DNA of 64,000 bases, from positions 68,206,998 to 68,270,997 of the forward strand of contig OX375876.1 of NCBI GenBank assembly GCA_947359465.1, in the 5' to 3' direction. Shown piece after piece: positions 37,770 to 51,470 of this stretch; the first letter of the stretch is position 1, and every line of letters starts with the position of its first letter. Below the pieces are notes generated by a model. That model ran no database searches. It saw only the letters and a list, made by a program, of their open reading frames with translations, and was not told the DNA's origin. The stretch is from Metellina segmentata (Eukaryota > Arthropoda > Arachnida > Araneae > Tetragnathidae). A program made the position numbers and the translations under genes.

Positions 37770-39965
37770 TAACCTCATGTTTGATCCCACGCTCAAAATC
37801 ACGAACTCCAAATTAACTGCAATTATTCATCTAATCTGTGCGTGATTACACAAGGCTCAAGGTGAGGTTTTGGTCATTCGATATCTGAATAGCGAGTCCT
37901 AAACTGAAATGGATCATTTCCACTCAATGGATAAATGGACAACGTTTCAAAGAGTTCACAAATTCTAAATCACAACGTAGTTCCTTGTATGCGTAAAGTG
38001 TGTGCAGTTGTAATTTGTAATCCCAACCATCGTCTTAGGAAGTGATAGAAGCTCAGCATAGAAAATGACGTAATAATCCATACATTCCAGACAAGAAACC
38101 ATGTTCTTGTATCCACTTTTTGTCTTAATTAGAAAATTGATTCAATCTATTCATGATTTACTTAGAACTTGCCAATTTTATAAACTGATTTACAGTTGAT
38201 GAAGAATATAGACTGTTTTATAAAGAGAAAATACCAAATAAGCTTTGATTATTCATCAAATCTGCACGTGATCCCACAAGACGATTGGTGAGTTTTTGAG
38301 GCATTTGATCTCAGAAAGACTCCCATACTTAAATGAATCACTTCTATTCCCTGGATAAACAGACGAGCAATTCCACTGAGTCACGTCCGAAATTTGCACT
38401 GAGATCTTAAATTTGAATTTTTAGAACGGTAGATGGAAAATATCGCTTACTAAAAAATTGCAATACATTTACACGTACATCTATTGTACAAGCACGTCTA
38501 TATATATATTCGGCTTAAAACTCAGAAACATTAGATTTTGTCATAAAAGGCGCAATTAAAACAAGAAAACATATTGCGCACTAAAACATGAATCGATTTC
38601 AGAACGTCTTCCATAATTAAATGAATCACTTCTATTCCCAGGGTAAATAAACGAGCAATTCCACAGAGTCACGTCCGAAATTTGCTCTAAGATCATAAAT
38701 TTGAATTTCTTAAAACGGTAGATGGAAAAACTCGCTTATTAAAAAATTGCAATAAAATTACACGTAAATCTATTGTACAAGCACATCTATTTATATTCGG
38801 CTTAAAACTCCGAAACATTACATTTTGTCATAAGGGACGCAATTAAAACAAGAAAACATATTGCACACTTAAACATGAATCGATTTCAGAACGTCTTCCA
38901 TACTTAAATGAATCACTTCTATTCCTAGGATAAATAAACGAGCAATTCCACAGAGTCACGTCCGAAATTTGCAGTGAGATCATAAATTTGAATTTTTAGA
39001 ACGGTAGATGGAAAATCTCGTTTATTAAAAAATTGCAATAAATTTACACGTACATCTATTGTACAAGCACATCTATTTATTTTCGGCTTAAAACTCAGAA
39101 ACATTACATTTTGTCATAAGGGACGCAATTAAAACAAGAAAACATATTGCACACTTAAACATGAATCGATTTCAGAACGTATTCCATACTTAAATGAATC
39201 ACTTCTATTCCCAGGATAAATAAACGAGCAATTCCACTGAGTCACGTCCGAAATTTGCAGTGAGATCATAAATTTGAATTTTTAGAACGGTAGATGGAAA
39301 ATCTCGTTTATTAAAAAATTGCAATAAATTTACACCACATCTATTGTACAAGCACATCTATTTATTTTCGGCATAAAACTCAGAAACATTAGATTTTGTC
39401 ATAAGGGGCGCAATTAAAACAAGAAAACGCATTGCACACTGAGACCTGAAATTTGGATGAAAACACCAACCATCACAGATCTTTGACAGCTTTCGAAACA
39501 CACCCTTGGATCGAAAGAAATGACTTTGACAACTTCGTAAGCGGATTTACAGGTGATGTAAGATATGTTGCTTTAGAAACAGAAACAAAACGGATGTGAG
39601 AATTAGAAAGTATATGGTGTAAAATTGATATGAGGATAGACTGTACACCTTCGATAGTGGAAATCCAAAGTAGTTCATTACTTTACAACTCTGGGAAGTT
39701 TCATTTCAACATAGTTTTTACAATCTATTTGGGAAGAACCTCATATCTGATTCCACTCTCCCACGAATGCCAAATGAGCTTCGATTATTCATCAAATCTG
39801 CGCGTGATCCCACTAGACATTCGGTGAGGTTTTGGGGCATTCGGCCTCTGAATAGCGATTCCGCCACTTAAATGGATCATTTCCATTCCCTGGATAAATA
39901 GACCTGAGCAATTCCGCAGAATCACGTCCGAAATCGGAACCGAGACCAGAAATTTGAATTTCTCA
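37770..39965. repeat. ~287-bp satellite flanked by related diverged modules
   Basis: The landmark AAATGAATCACTTCTATTCC occurs at 38331, 38619, 38906 and 39192 (spacing 288, 287, 286). Units share GAGCAATTCCAC, GAGTCACGTCCGAAATTTGC and CATTTTGTCATAAGGGACGC. Diverged outer modules at 37770-37990, 38220-38400 and 39735-39965 have the same order (TTATTCATC, GTGATCCCAC, GAGGTTTTGG, TGGATCATTTCCA). They are probably the source units from which the inner array was amplified. No coding role is apparent. Confidence 0.8.
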
Positions 39966-40483
39966 GAGCGGTAGGTGGGAAACCTCCCTTCCCTCTTAAT
40001 TCCAAGATAACCATGCAGATTTAGCTGTCTCAGATATCGCATATCATCTCTGTTCTTGGACGCGCGTTACACTCCAGTAATTTGAGCTTAAATGGAAACA
40101 TTACCGACAGAGTGTAAACAGCCTGCACGGATGTTGTACTGATAGAGTGGCTAGCTATTCCGCCGAGTTATGCTCAGCAGAGCGTTGGAACGCTCCGGCG
40201 CGAAAATGTGGGCTCCGGCCTAGAAGAGAAGACATAATATTAAATGCGTTTTATGTAATTGGTTATGGGACCTCTGTTTATTAATGTTCGAAGGTGAGCT
40301 TCGGATTTACGGGGCTGTAAATCTGCGGACATACGGGCGTCGTCAAACACCGGAGTGGCGTCAAAAAGGTCAGAATGTAGACTTCGTTGTAGAAGGAAGC
40401 GTATTTACTGGAGATATTTTCTATGCATGTTCGCAGTTAACATTTCAAGCAGGAAGCATAGAAAATTGAGATTTAAAATATGG
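39966..40483. other. Unclassified DNA with a GC-richer stretch
   Basis: 40140-40220 contains short inverted blocks (GCGTTGGAACGC; CTCCGGCGCG and GGGCTCCGGCC). No gene or RNA fold recognised. Confidence 0.4.
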
Positions 40484-40735
40484 CTAGGTCGGTGAGTAGC
40501 TAATTAACGTCGCACTGGAGTAACACAGTGGGTTAATGTCGACACGGTCCTCCCTCCGGGTTTCAATCTTGAAGGAAAAAATCACCTCGAATTTTAAACC
40601 TCAGTCATTCAACGAGGCTTACACCTAAGCTGACAACCCACTTTCAAAACTTTAATACCATAGCAACGTAAGTATAGATGGAGCCACGACAGAATTAACG
40701 TGCACAAGCCCCTACGTGCATAACGGTCTTCTTAT
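40484..40735 (-). mobile_element. SINE, head-truncated
   Basis: Tail complement AGCTAATTAACGTCGCACTG at 40498, then the SINE body with ACACCTAAGCTGACAACCC and GAATTAACGTGCACAAGCCC. It stops at about 40735 before the tRNA-like head. Confidence 0.65.
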
Positions 40736-40967
40736 GTGAGTGTTTGTGCGCTTGTGTGTAGATAAATACTGATATATAGTAGCTCTAAATTATTTCTAAG
40801 CCACTGCTTAGAAGATATATTTATAAATTAACCAAATGTTTCAAGTTGTAATGAAGAAGTTTTAACAATCGAAATTTATGCATAAAATCCAATTTAAAAA
40901 GAGTTTGGAGAGTAGGGTGCTAGCTCATGTGTAACTTCATCATCTGATAGTAAATCAAAATTATATA

Positions 40968-41290
40968 TACACTACCCTACAGTAATGAACCGGACTGCAA
41001 GATGTGATGGTATAAGGGAAATAGTACATGCTTTAATGGGGGTTGGTCTCCTACATGCTGCAATTACACTAGCAACCCTTCTGGGCATACTTTTAGAAAG
41101 GTTTTGGTACACAGCAATGAGTATTTCTGTCCATTCCTGCTGAACCAATGTCGCCAGCTCAGCTGTAGCGTTGTAACTTGACCCACAAATGTTCTATGGG
41201 GTTTAGGTCGGGATTCTGAGCAGGCCAGGGAAGACGTTTTACATCCATATATTGATACCACTGCTTGACAGAGACTGCAACATGACATGA
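40968..41290 (-). pseudogene. Tc1-like transposase C-terminal fragment
   Basis: Minus-strand reading in shifting frames recovers LPWPAQNPDLNPIEHLWVKL (third catalytic residue region), a segment TEILIAVYQNLSKSMPRRVA in a second frame, and the usual C-terminal end. The left boundary near 40968 (ACACTACCCTACAGTAATGA) looks like a Tc1 terminus. The right side stops at a TA microsatellite at 41298. The N-terminal two thirds are gone. Confidence 0.7.
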
Positions 41291-41297
41291 GGCGTTA

Positions 41298-41318
41298 TAT
41301 ATATATATATATTTTTTT

Positions 41319-41350
<32 letters not shown>
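41298..41350. repeat. (TA)n microsatellite with T-rich interruption
   Basis: Alternating AT on both sides of a short T run. It joins a Tc1 fragment to a SINE tail. Confidence 0.9.
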
Positions 41351-41351
<1 letters not shown>

Positions 41352-41400
41352 GTGTCCGTCGTGTTTCTCCGGTGCGACGTTAATTAAAGTAGCTACCTAT
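41351..41400 (+). mobile_element. SINE 3' tail fragment
   Basis: TGTCCGTCGTGTTTCTCCGG then GTGCGACGTTAATTAAAG and a TAGCTACCTA tail. Confidence 0.6.
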
Positions 41401-41424
41401 TAATTGTAAAATCAATAACACATA

Positions 41425-41991
41425 CACTACATGGACAAAAGTATTTGGACTGCAGGTTTTCCAAAAAAAAAAAGTCCTTTATTATTCTATTTAATAATTA
41501 GTAGGCCCTCATTTTTCTTGTATTGCAGCTGCAACGTGTCGAGGCATACTTTTCACAAGTTCTTTGTATGTCTGGGAAATAATAGATCGCCATACCTCTT
41601 GCAATGCTAGGAGAATATATTTTTTGTAAAGATGGGCGTGCGTGGCGTTGTCGTGCTCGTTTCTACTGTTCGTCACACAACTGCTCGATCTTATTGAGAT
41701 CAGGGCTCTGAACAGGCTGGTCAAGCAAATGTAATTCAGTAAATAGTCCAGCATACGATTTGGAGTATGACATGGAGCTCGATCCTGTTAGAAGAAACAA
41801 CCATCATCTCCATAGTATTGCCTTAGTGTAAGCAAGGTCCGAACTATCTAGAACGTCGAAGTACACGCCAGCACTCATGGTATCTAGTACATTAAACAAT
41901 GGACCCTAGTACTAACAAGAAAAAACCACCCCACATTAAGATGAATCATTTTCTGAATTTTTGCAGTGTTCAAATACTTTTGTCCAAATAG
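41425..41991 (-). mobile_element. Deleted Tc1-like element with transposase C-terminal remnant
   Basis: TA at 41423-41424 and 41992-41993 flanks the inverted ends CACTACATGGACAAAAGTAT and (reversed) CTATTTGGACAAAAGTATTT, the classic Tc1 GGACAAAAGTATTTG type. Read on the minus strand, the 567-bp interior contains MWGGFF-like, a decayed block, QSPDLNKIEQL (third catalytic residue) and LVKSMPRHVAAAIQEK near the C-terminus (41515-41565). The N-terminal DNA-binding half and first catalytic aspartate are deleted, and frames are broken. Confidence 0.8.
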
Positions 41992-42173
41992 TAAAAAATA
42001 AAGGTAAAATTGATACATAAGTCGGACTTGATAACCTTTTAGCGATCAAATAATTTTATGTAAGGCAGTGCTTAATCTTCCTTTGCTGTAGTTTCAGATA
42101 AAATTATGTATTTAGCACTTGGTAACTTATCATTCTGCCAAATTGTCAATTAACTATTTCTTCCAGTAGAATT

Positions 42174-42780
42174 TTGGGTAGAATGAATGGTAAAATTAAT
42201 TTTCAACATCAAATATATTATTTTGAAGGTAAATGTCTCAATATTGATGAAGAAATCCATGTCCATGAAGAACTCCATGTCCATGAAGAACATGAAGATG
42301 TCCATGAAGAACTCTATGAAGATGTCCATGAAAATCACTGCATGAAGATGTACATAAAGAACTCACCGATTTTTCTGACTTCAAGCTCTCTCGTCATCAA
42401 GGAATCGCCGATTTCTTATGATGATATGGTTGATTCTTTTATTCAAGATCTGGTCAGTTTTGTTTTAATGCTGAAATATCTCTCCTATAAAAATCTAGTC
42501 AGTTTTCTTCTAACAATGAGATACTATCTAACCTATCAAGATTTGGTCAGTTTTCTTCTAACAATGAAATACTATCTCACCTATCAAGATTTTGTCAGTT
42601 TTCTTCAAATCATTAGCTATCTTAACTGTCAAGATCTGGTCAGTTTTCTTCTAATGATGAGATATCTCGCACTTTAATAACTGGTCAGTTTTCTTCCATT
42701 CATGAGATGTATCCAACAGATCTGCACTGTTTTGCGAAAGACGAGATAGATATCTTGGCGAGATGATCACCAGGATGTTA
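42174..42780. repeat. Minisatellite-type element with 12-bp and 48-bp arrays (copy 4)
   Basis: 42240-42345 is a run of GTCCATGAAGAA-type units. 42420-42720 contains ~48-bp units (GTCAGTTTTCTTCTAACAAT starting at 42498, 42546, 42594 and, in variant form, 42639) followed by GAGATATCTCGCACTT. Because 12 and 48 are multiples of three, a 167-codon plus-strand frame and several antisense frames stay open. Their peptide repeats (for example DLVSFLLTMRYYLTYQ) are best explained as by-products. Terminal repeats are not clear in this copy. Confidence 0.65.
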
Positions 42781-42805
42781 ATATTCGCTTTGTTTAGGCA
42801 ATATT

Positions 42806-43103
42806 AAGTAATTAATTAACTTTCCACTGGAGCAACACAACAGGCTATAGGTCATGGTCCGGGATCAATCCCCAAGATCATAGGACAACACCAAGTAGTT
42901 ATGAACCAAGCTCAAATAACGAGACAACACCTGAGCTGACACTTACTCTCCAACTATTTACGCCAAAGTGAGGATATTTTTGGCCACGGCAAATTTAACT
43001 TTCACCAGTTTCTGCACACAGCGGTCTTTGTTTGGACATAGTTTCGAACTCCTATCCCCTCGGTTTCGAATCCGTTGCTCTTCCAACTAAGCCAACAGGA
43101 CCT
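42806..43103 (-). mobile_element. Near-full-length tRNA-derived SINE with preserved head
   Basis: On the minus strand the 5' head shows an A-box-like TGGCTTAGTTGGAAG (complement at 43080-43094), AGAGCAACGGATTCG and a B-box-like GGAGTTCGAAAC (complement near 43045-43056). The tail complement TAATTAATTAAC lies at 42808. This is the best copy for showing tRNA ancestry. An internal RNA polymerase III promoter is inferred from these boxes. Confidence 0.8.
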
Positions 43104-43412
43104 CGCTTTTCTTAGACCAGTCACTGTATACCTACCAGGTTTTTCACAGAAAGGCCTCTTCCTAATTTCCGGCGTTTGAAATTTTTTAAATCTTGTATCA
43201 CGGAAAATAAATATTTCCAATTCTGATTTTAAGAGTTTGTAAATCAGATAAGCTTTTATACATGTAAATGAATAGTTATATAAAGTACTTCTATAGTTTC
43301 AGTCCTCTGTGTGCATTTGCTGTTGAAAATTTAAATTTGCTTTATGTTGCTGATAGTACAAATAGAAGTCATCCTTTTAGTACCATTTTTTTTCAATGAG
43401 TTGTACATTTTA

Positions 43413-44046
43413 ACCCTCTTGGTGGTTGTTGCGACGAATAATCTTGTCATTAGCATAACTCGTCACGTCTTTATGGACGAGATAATTTCGTAATTAGAAG
43501 TAAACTGAGTAGGTCGACCTCGTCATCATAGAAAATTGGCAATATTTTGATGAAGAGGGGTCTCGCCTATATCGAAATCAGTCAGATCTTGATGACGAGG
43601 GGCCGCATCATTATCAAAATCGACAATATCTCAATGAAGAGGGGCCTCATCATTATCCAATTAGTCAATATCTTGATTAAGAAGGGCCTCGTAATTATCT
43701 AAATCGGTCAGATATTGATGACGAGGGGCCGCATCATTATCAAAATCGGCAATATAATAATAAGGAGGAGGCCTCGTCATTATCAAAATCGGCAATATAT
43801 TAATAAGGAGGATGCCTCGTCATTATCAAAATCGGCAATATCCTAATGAACAAGGGCCTCGTCAATATCGAAACAGGTAATATCTTGATGAAGAAGGGCC
43901 TCGTTATCAAAATAGGCAATATCTTGATGAAGAGTGGACTCGTCATTATCAAAATAGGCAATATCTTGATGAAGAGTGGACTCGTCATTATCAAAATCGG
44001 TCAGATCTTGATGGACGAGATATCTCGTCGAAACCACTTAAGCCAA
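43413..44046. repeat. Minisatellite-type TIR element with 42-bp array (copy 5)
   Basis: The left end TTAACCCTCTTGGTGGTTGT and right end (reversed CTTGGCTTAAGTGGTTTCGA) are imperfect inverted repeats; both lead into GACGA sequence. The interior is a 42-bp array from about 43590 to 44010. ATCTTGATGAAGAGTGGACT begins at 43921 and 43963, and variants with AAGGGCC precede it. The array ends at the palindrome GACGAGATATCTCGTC (44011-44026). The 42-bp period keeps overlapping 64- to 106-codon frames open on both strands with 14-residue repeats. I treat these as non-genic. Confidence 0.75.
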
Positions 44047-45497
44047 GGATGGTATTTTCAAATTCAGATAAAATGTATGCATACCATGCATTTCCCAGTG
44101 CTAAATGGCATTAATTTCTGTCGCCATCACTGGCTGATGCTAGTGTATATCTGTTTCCAACAGTGAAGCCCAGTGCCGATGCTATGCCATCTTAATCAAA
44201 CCTAGTTTGCATCTCTACTGCTCCAAATACCTCAGAGGCTAATTTGCAACTCGCAGCAGTGCATATCACTCCCAGCATATGCAACACGTATCCGTGCACC
44301 CCCATCGATTAAATCGATTGAAACTCTTCGTCATCGCACACAAGAGCAATCGATTCAAACCTTCAGCATTAGGTAAATTCTATTTATACAATTCCAGGGT
44401 ATCACAGTAGGCAGGCAGGACAAGGAAACTCTCCTAACATCATTCTCCTTTCTAAATTTACTCCTTTTAAGATAGAAAGGGAATCGAAAAAGAAGAATTC
44501 CATACATATTTCCTGCTTCGTAGGACTCCCGTAATTCATTACGTCAGCTGACCGTGATTTCAATCTCTCACACATATTGGAATAAGTATGGATTGCAAAT
44601 TTTTTTTCATCTCTCTTTGGGTGTTCTTTTTTTTTCAACTTTCCCGCTCTTTTCCATTTGCTACTGGGTGTTCTTTCTTTTTTTTTTTTAGTTCTTTTTG
44701 TTCTTACTTTTTATTTTATCAAACTTTTTGGAAGCCAGCATCGAGTTTCGGATCGATGTAGTCAAAAACGTGGTGGCGGTGGCCCGGTCCGTATTGTCTC
44801 CGCTCTCGAAATTTCACTACTGCGTTAAAAAGTTTCGATTTTTTTTTTCAAAAAAGAGACATAAAATGAAATGAAACAATAAAAAAAAGAAACGAAGCAA
44901 AAGAAACAGAACGATTTTTTTAAACTTTTTGTTTATTGTACGTTATTTTTTTTTGTTTTGATATCGTCTTGGAGGAAGAGAAATTTCCTTTCACTCAGAT
45001 AATTCATTTTACTCACTTCCGACGATTCGATATACTTGAGTAAAGAAGAAATAATTTTCATTACAGAAAATCGAAAAACTCGAAGGCTTTATCCATGGTA
45101 TATAACAGACTATACTATAACTCCAATAATAAAAATATATAAATTTTAGTTACCACATCTCAAACGCGAAGATCTTAACTTCCAAATTTAATCAAAACTT
45201 CTTGTAGTGCTCAAAAACTTTAAATACTTTATGTATTAAAAGGGAGAGTTCATGTATTTTATTCTTTAAAAATAACATTTAAAAAGGCAGCTTTTTTATG
45301 TAATTACTTTTAGGTTTCCATTAGGTTAGTTGCGTTAAAAAATGAAGTCTTACAGATCTAGTAACTAAAGCATACTCAATCTTAATAACATAAGAAATTA
45401 TGTTATTTTAAAAATTTAGGACATCTACATCACATTACAGATTACTCGGAGGGTCTTCATATACCAATTACTTAGAGGGTTAACTTTACTAATGATT
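44047..45497. other. Unclassified DNA
   Basis: Includes T-rich low-complexity sequence at 44600-44960. No recognised gene; the minus-strand open frame at 44402-44638 shows no motif. Confidence 0.45.
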
Positions 45498-45712
45498 CAC
45501 TCTCCAAGTGGTTTCTACAAGACAACTTGACTATCAAGACCTGACTAATTTTGTTAATGATAACTCGTCTTCAAAATATTGCCGATTTTTTAAATTGGCG
45601 AGATCAAAATTTGTTAATATTTTTCTGATGACTCGATACTTCTTTCATCAAGATCTGATCTGCTGTGCTAATCACACAATACCTCGTCCAGATAACCTCT
45701 AAGAGGGTTAAA
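45498..45712. repeat. Minisatellite-type TIR element (copy 6)
   Basis: Left CTCTCCAAGTGGTTTCTACA and right (reversed) AACCCTCTTAGAGGTTATCT ends. The interior holds degenerate GATCTGATC / ACTCG units. An extra AGAGGGTTAAC lies just outside at 45474. Confidence 0.6.
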
Positions 45713-48700
45713 ATTGAATTTTATAAGGTAACACCTGTTAAATGATAGGGTTTTCCAATCACTAAGTCTTTTTTATATATCAACCTATTTTTTTCCCTTA
45801 TATATAATAAAAATATAATACAAGTGTCAACTGCAACTGAAGTACGCCATTTCGTATTTATGATTAGTATTTAGTATTTAGTACACAGTTGCTAGAATAA
45901 ATTACGCTTTTGTTGACACCTCATTGTTTCATTACCGAAAACAAAACATATTTGTATCAAAAAAGTTTTATTCCAAGATGCAAAATCATTACAATAAAAT
46001 GGCATACTTTAAATGTGATGCAAAACTTTCCAACACTCTAAAGCAAAGGCTGTCTACGGCTTAATCAGTATTTCAACTCAAGTGAACAAAATAACATACT
46101 ATACTATAACGCACTATAAGTGACACTTCACGAAATTGAGATTAAAGAACAGAATTTCGTTCTACGCACAAGTCAGGCCCAACAATCCATCAATTTCATT
46201 TTCTATTGTAACTAAACTTCATTCCGTTTCCTGGATGTCTGAAAAATTTGACGTTATATGTTCCGCAGATTTCGGCTTATGAATAACCAAATAGTTTTCT
46301 GCCACTAAGAAGTTCTTTTCAAAGCAAAATTTATAATCGTCAGTGCCCTTTAAATGTCTGTCCAATCCTTTGTGTCGCTCTGACGCGATCAAACCACGGG
46401 ACGCAGTTCCTTTGACAATTAATCATCTTCAAAGCCAGTAATAGAAGTGTTTCTGTCATTATTAAAAGACGCTTACTCCTGGACAAGATTGGAAATCTAA
46501 ATATTAATGAATATAATGGTTATGTCATTCACCTAAAGCTTTATTCGTAGCATTTTTCCTTCAGTCTTCATGAGATTTGAAGATTTATTATTCTGGACAC
46601 TTTTACTAAACTTCGACGAGGCAAGTTGAGCTTTTAAAATAATTCTTTGGAGTCTTTATTCCCTTTTGATTACGTCCATTACATGCAGTTTTTGATGCTT
46701 GAAAATAACTTATTTACGGGCATTCTTAGATTGAAAAATGTTTTGTCAAATATGTCATCATTTCAATCTCCGCGGACGATGTGACAACACGAAATTTGTT
46801 ACTTTCGCAGTGATGAAAAGTGAACTAAAACCTTTTAAACTTCCATAAAAAAGAATGTATCTGGATTTATATTACTTGGTAGGAAGACGATTTTGTCACT
46901 TGTTCTTTTTGGAAGTTCTGTGCTATTTCTAATCCAAAAATAATATTTTTTTAATTTTATGGAAACAGAGCAAAACTTTATAGACAAAACTGGTCTTCAT
47001 AAAATGTATTAAACTTTATTCTAAATGCAACAAGGCACTTATACGAAATAAAGAAATAAAATTAGTGTGTATTTTATTATCGCTACTACTGCTACTACTA
47101 TAGCTAAGATTGAGAATAGAAAAACTTGGATTTGTGTCACAGCTTGTATTTATTACGATAAATCTGGACTCGAGTTGCAAACCTTTTAAATGATCAAAAC
47201 ATTCTTTAACTGTCTTCTGTTTCGCAGTACTTTCACAACACTTTGGACAATGCACATACTCGTACTTATTCAAAGTTAAAGAACTCAGTATCAAATTCGG
47301 CTGGGATTACACGGATACTTGATTAATAGGAGCATGGTTTATAAAAGTTACATTGTATTTATAAAACTAAACATTATTTTTATTACGAAAATATTCAGTA
47401 CTATTTTTACTATGAAAATATTCAGCAATCTATCCTCAGTTTTCTTCAGTTTCTTAAAATTATTTGATTTTTAGACAGCTTTTCTGATTTTAACAAATGA
47501 GCAGGATTGAGTTAATAAAGTAATTTTCATAAGAAGGCTCGAGAAAGCATAATATGTATAGGGTGCTAGTTACGACTATAAATTGATTTTTCCGAAAGTA
47601 GCTTACTTTATTCAGATATGAAATAAAAACATAACAAGCATTTTTATTATTGTTTAAAATGTTTTATGCTAGCCTTAAGCATCGTTTCTAGGTTTAGTTC
47701 CGGGCAACTTACATTAATTTTCAAAACAAAACACAAACTTGAAAATCTAGTACGAAGAACATACTTTATCCATCATTGAACAACACCTAAGCAGAAAAAA
47801 AACACTTCAAAACTAGAGTATCTTAAAGATATTCCATTTATGTAAACAAAAAGTCTCATCCAAATAGTCACAAACAACAAAAATTGAGATAGGAATCTCA
47901 CTTTTACAACCAATCACCAAACCAAAATATAATATACGCTTTCCCAAAGAGCCTAGAGATATCTCCACAAGCTATTTTCGGCCATTCACAGCTCCGATTC
48001 CCGACAACTTTTTCAAAGACAAAGATTACGATTATGACTTTATGTCTCATCGATGAATGGAAGCAATGTCCTATACCGAAGAACAAAACTCGATGGGATT
48101 GGCCGCCTGAGAATGAAATAAAACCTTCCAGCTCGTGTGGAATTCCACATTCCCACGTAAACAGTCCACACGATGGCCAACGATATAAATGCCTCTCATT
48201 ATGAGTTTACCATTCCCCTTACTCCAGGTGCTTACACCAACAAATATTAACTCAACTTCATCGCCACCATCAACACGGACCATAACTCAAAAGATGCTTT
48301 CTATCGAAGGAAGACTATATTTTTTACGCGCTTTGCCCCTAATAGCTGGCATTATCTCTATCCATAAACCATTGGACACACAAAAGAAAATCATTTTGGA
48401 GTTGACGCGGAGGCCTTTTCCTGTTTTACGATGCTTTCATAAAACTCACGCCGTTAGTCCTGGCTAAATCCTCACTTTTATCGTTACGAAGAAAACTCTT
48501 TTTATGTCTGCCTAACAGATAGGCATTTGCCGGTCTTGTTGTCGCAGTGGCAGGGATTAGTGCTTTTTTCAAGGATTGGTGTTTTAATGAGGTAAGGGTG
48601 GCAGAATGGCCTCTTGGTTTGTGTGTAACAGAAAAGAAGGAATTTATGTACCGCTTAGAGGAGATCCTGTCCTAGATTGTTAAGATGAGAGGACGCTTCG

Positions 48701-49015
48701 GAACGATAATGAGATGTGTGTCAATCGCCCGGGGGTTGGGAATAATGAGGTTTAGCGATACCGTTCCGACACCTGATGATCCTAATCTGGTTAGTTTTTA
48801 GACTCTCCATTCTGTGTTTCTAAATTTCATCAAGTCGCTTTGAAGATTGAGAAGGAATTTATGCAGCATGCAAATGGAAACTTAACTCAGATGGCAATTT
48901 GAAGGTGGGTTTACGAGTGAATTAAAAAGTATAAAGATCAATCTGGAAATTCTTTGTATGTATATCCATTATTTGACGGTTTAAAAGGTAGTTTTCATGT
49001 CCAGCCTTGATCAGG

Positions 49016-49018
<3 letters not shown>
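45713..49018. other. Unclassified DNA, longest repeat-poor stretch with 55.8-60 kb
   Basis: The minus-strand open frame 47016-47294 has four cysteines (VHCPKCCES and a later C) but no family I recognise and no supporting splice context. The overlapping frames at 48071-48467 on both strands are likewise unassigned. 48480-48860 is more GC-balanced and could be regulatory. Confidence 0.4.

Positions 49019-49055
<37 letters not shown>
49019..49055. repeat. (AT)18 microsatellite
   Basis: Uninterrupted AT alternation. Peptide YIYIYI frames across it are artefacts. Confidence 0.95.
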
Positions 49056-49056
<1 letters not shown>

Positions 49057-49302
49057 CATAAAATATACAAAATAACATAACACACACAAAATAACAAAAA
49101 ATAACAAATTTTTGGTGGTGTTTGGGGGAGTGTATGAGCAATTTTTTCAGCCTAATGCTGCTCATATGTAGAAAACACCATTTTATGTTGTTTGGGTCAG
49201 GCTCCTCCCTGATGACGCCCTGATCCACCAACATTTCTTCATTTTTTGTTATTTTTTAAGACTTTTGTTACTTTTGTTTAGAAATTCTTGTGTTCTTGAA
49301 AT

Positions 49303-51470
<2,168 letters not shown>

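Noticed and set aside
42174..42677. 167-codon plus-strand frame with repeated DLVSFLLTMRYY-like peptides
   Set aside because: Built from 12-bp and 48-bp minisatellite units whose length is a multiple of three. Antisense frames are equally open, and no splice or start context supports a gene.
43036..43103. Possible tRNA gene on the minus strand (A- and B-box-like sequences)
   Set aside because: It is the head of a SINE: it continues into the SINE body, lacks a proper acceptor stem, and the same structure recurs elsewhere.
43800..44166. Overlapping 64- to 106-codon frames on both strands
   Set aside because: Same cause: a 42-bp tandem array in a TIR element.
47016..47294. Minus-strand frame with CPKCCES and several cysteines
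   Set aside because: Suggestive of a zinc-binding site, but spacing matches no finger I know and no neighbouring exon is visible.
48071..48467. Overlapping frames on both strands with a possible acceptor (CCCCTTACTCCAG) near 48228
   Set aside because: Neither frame matches a known family, and no donor completes a convincing exon.
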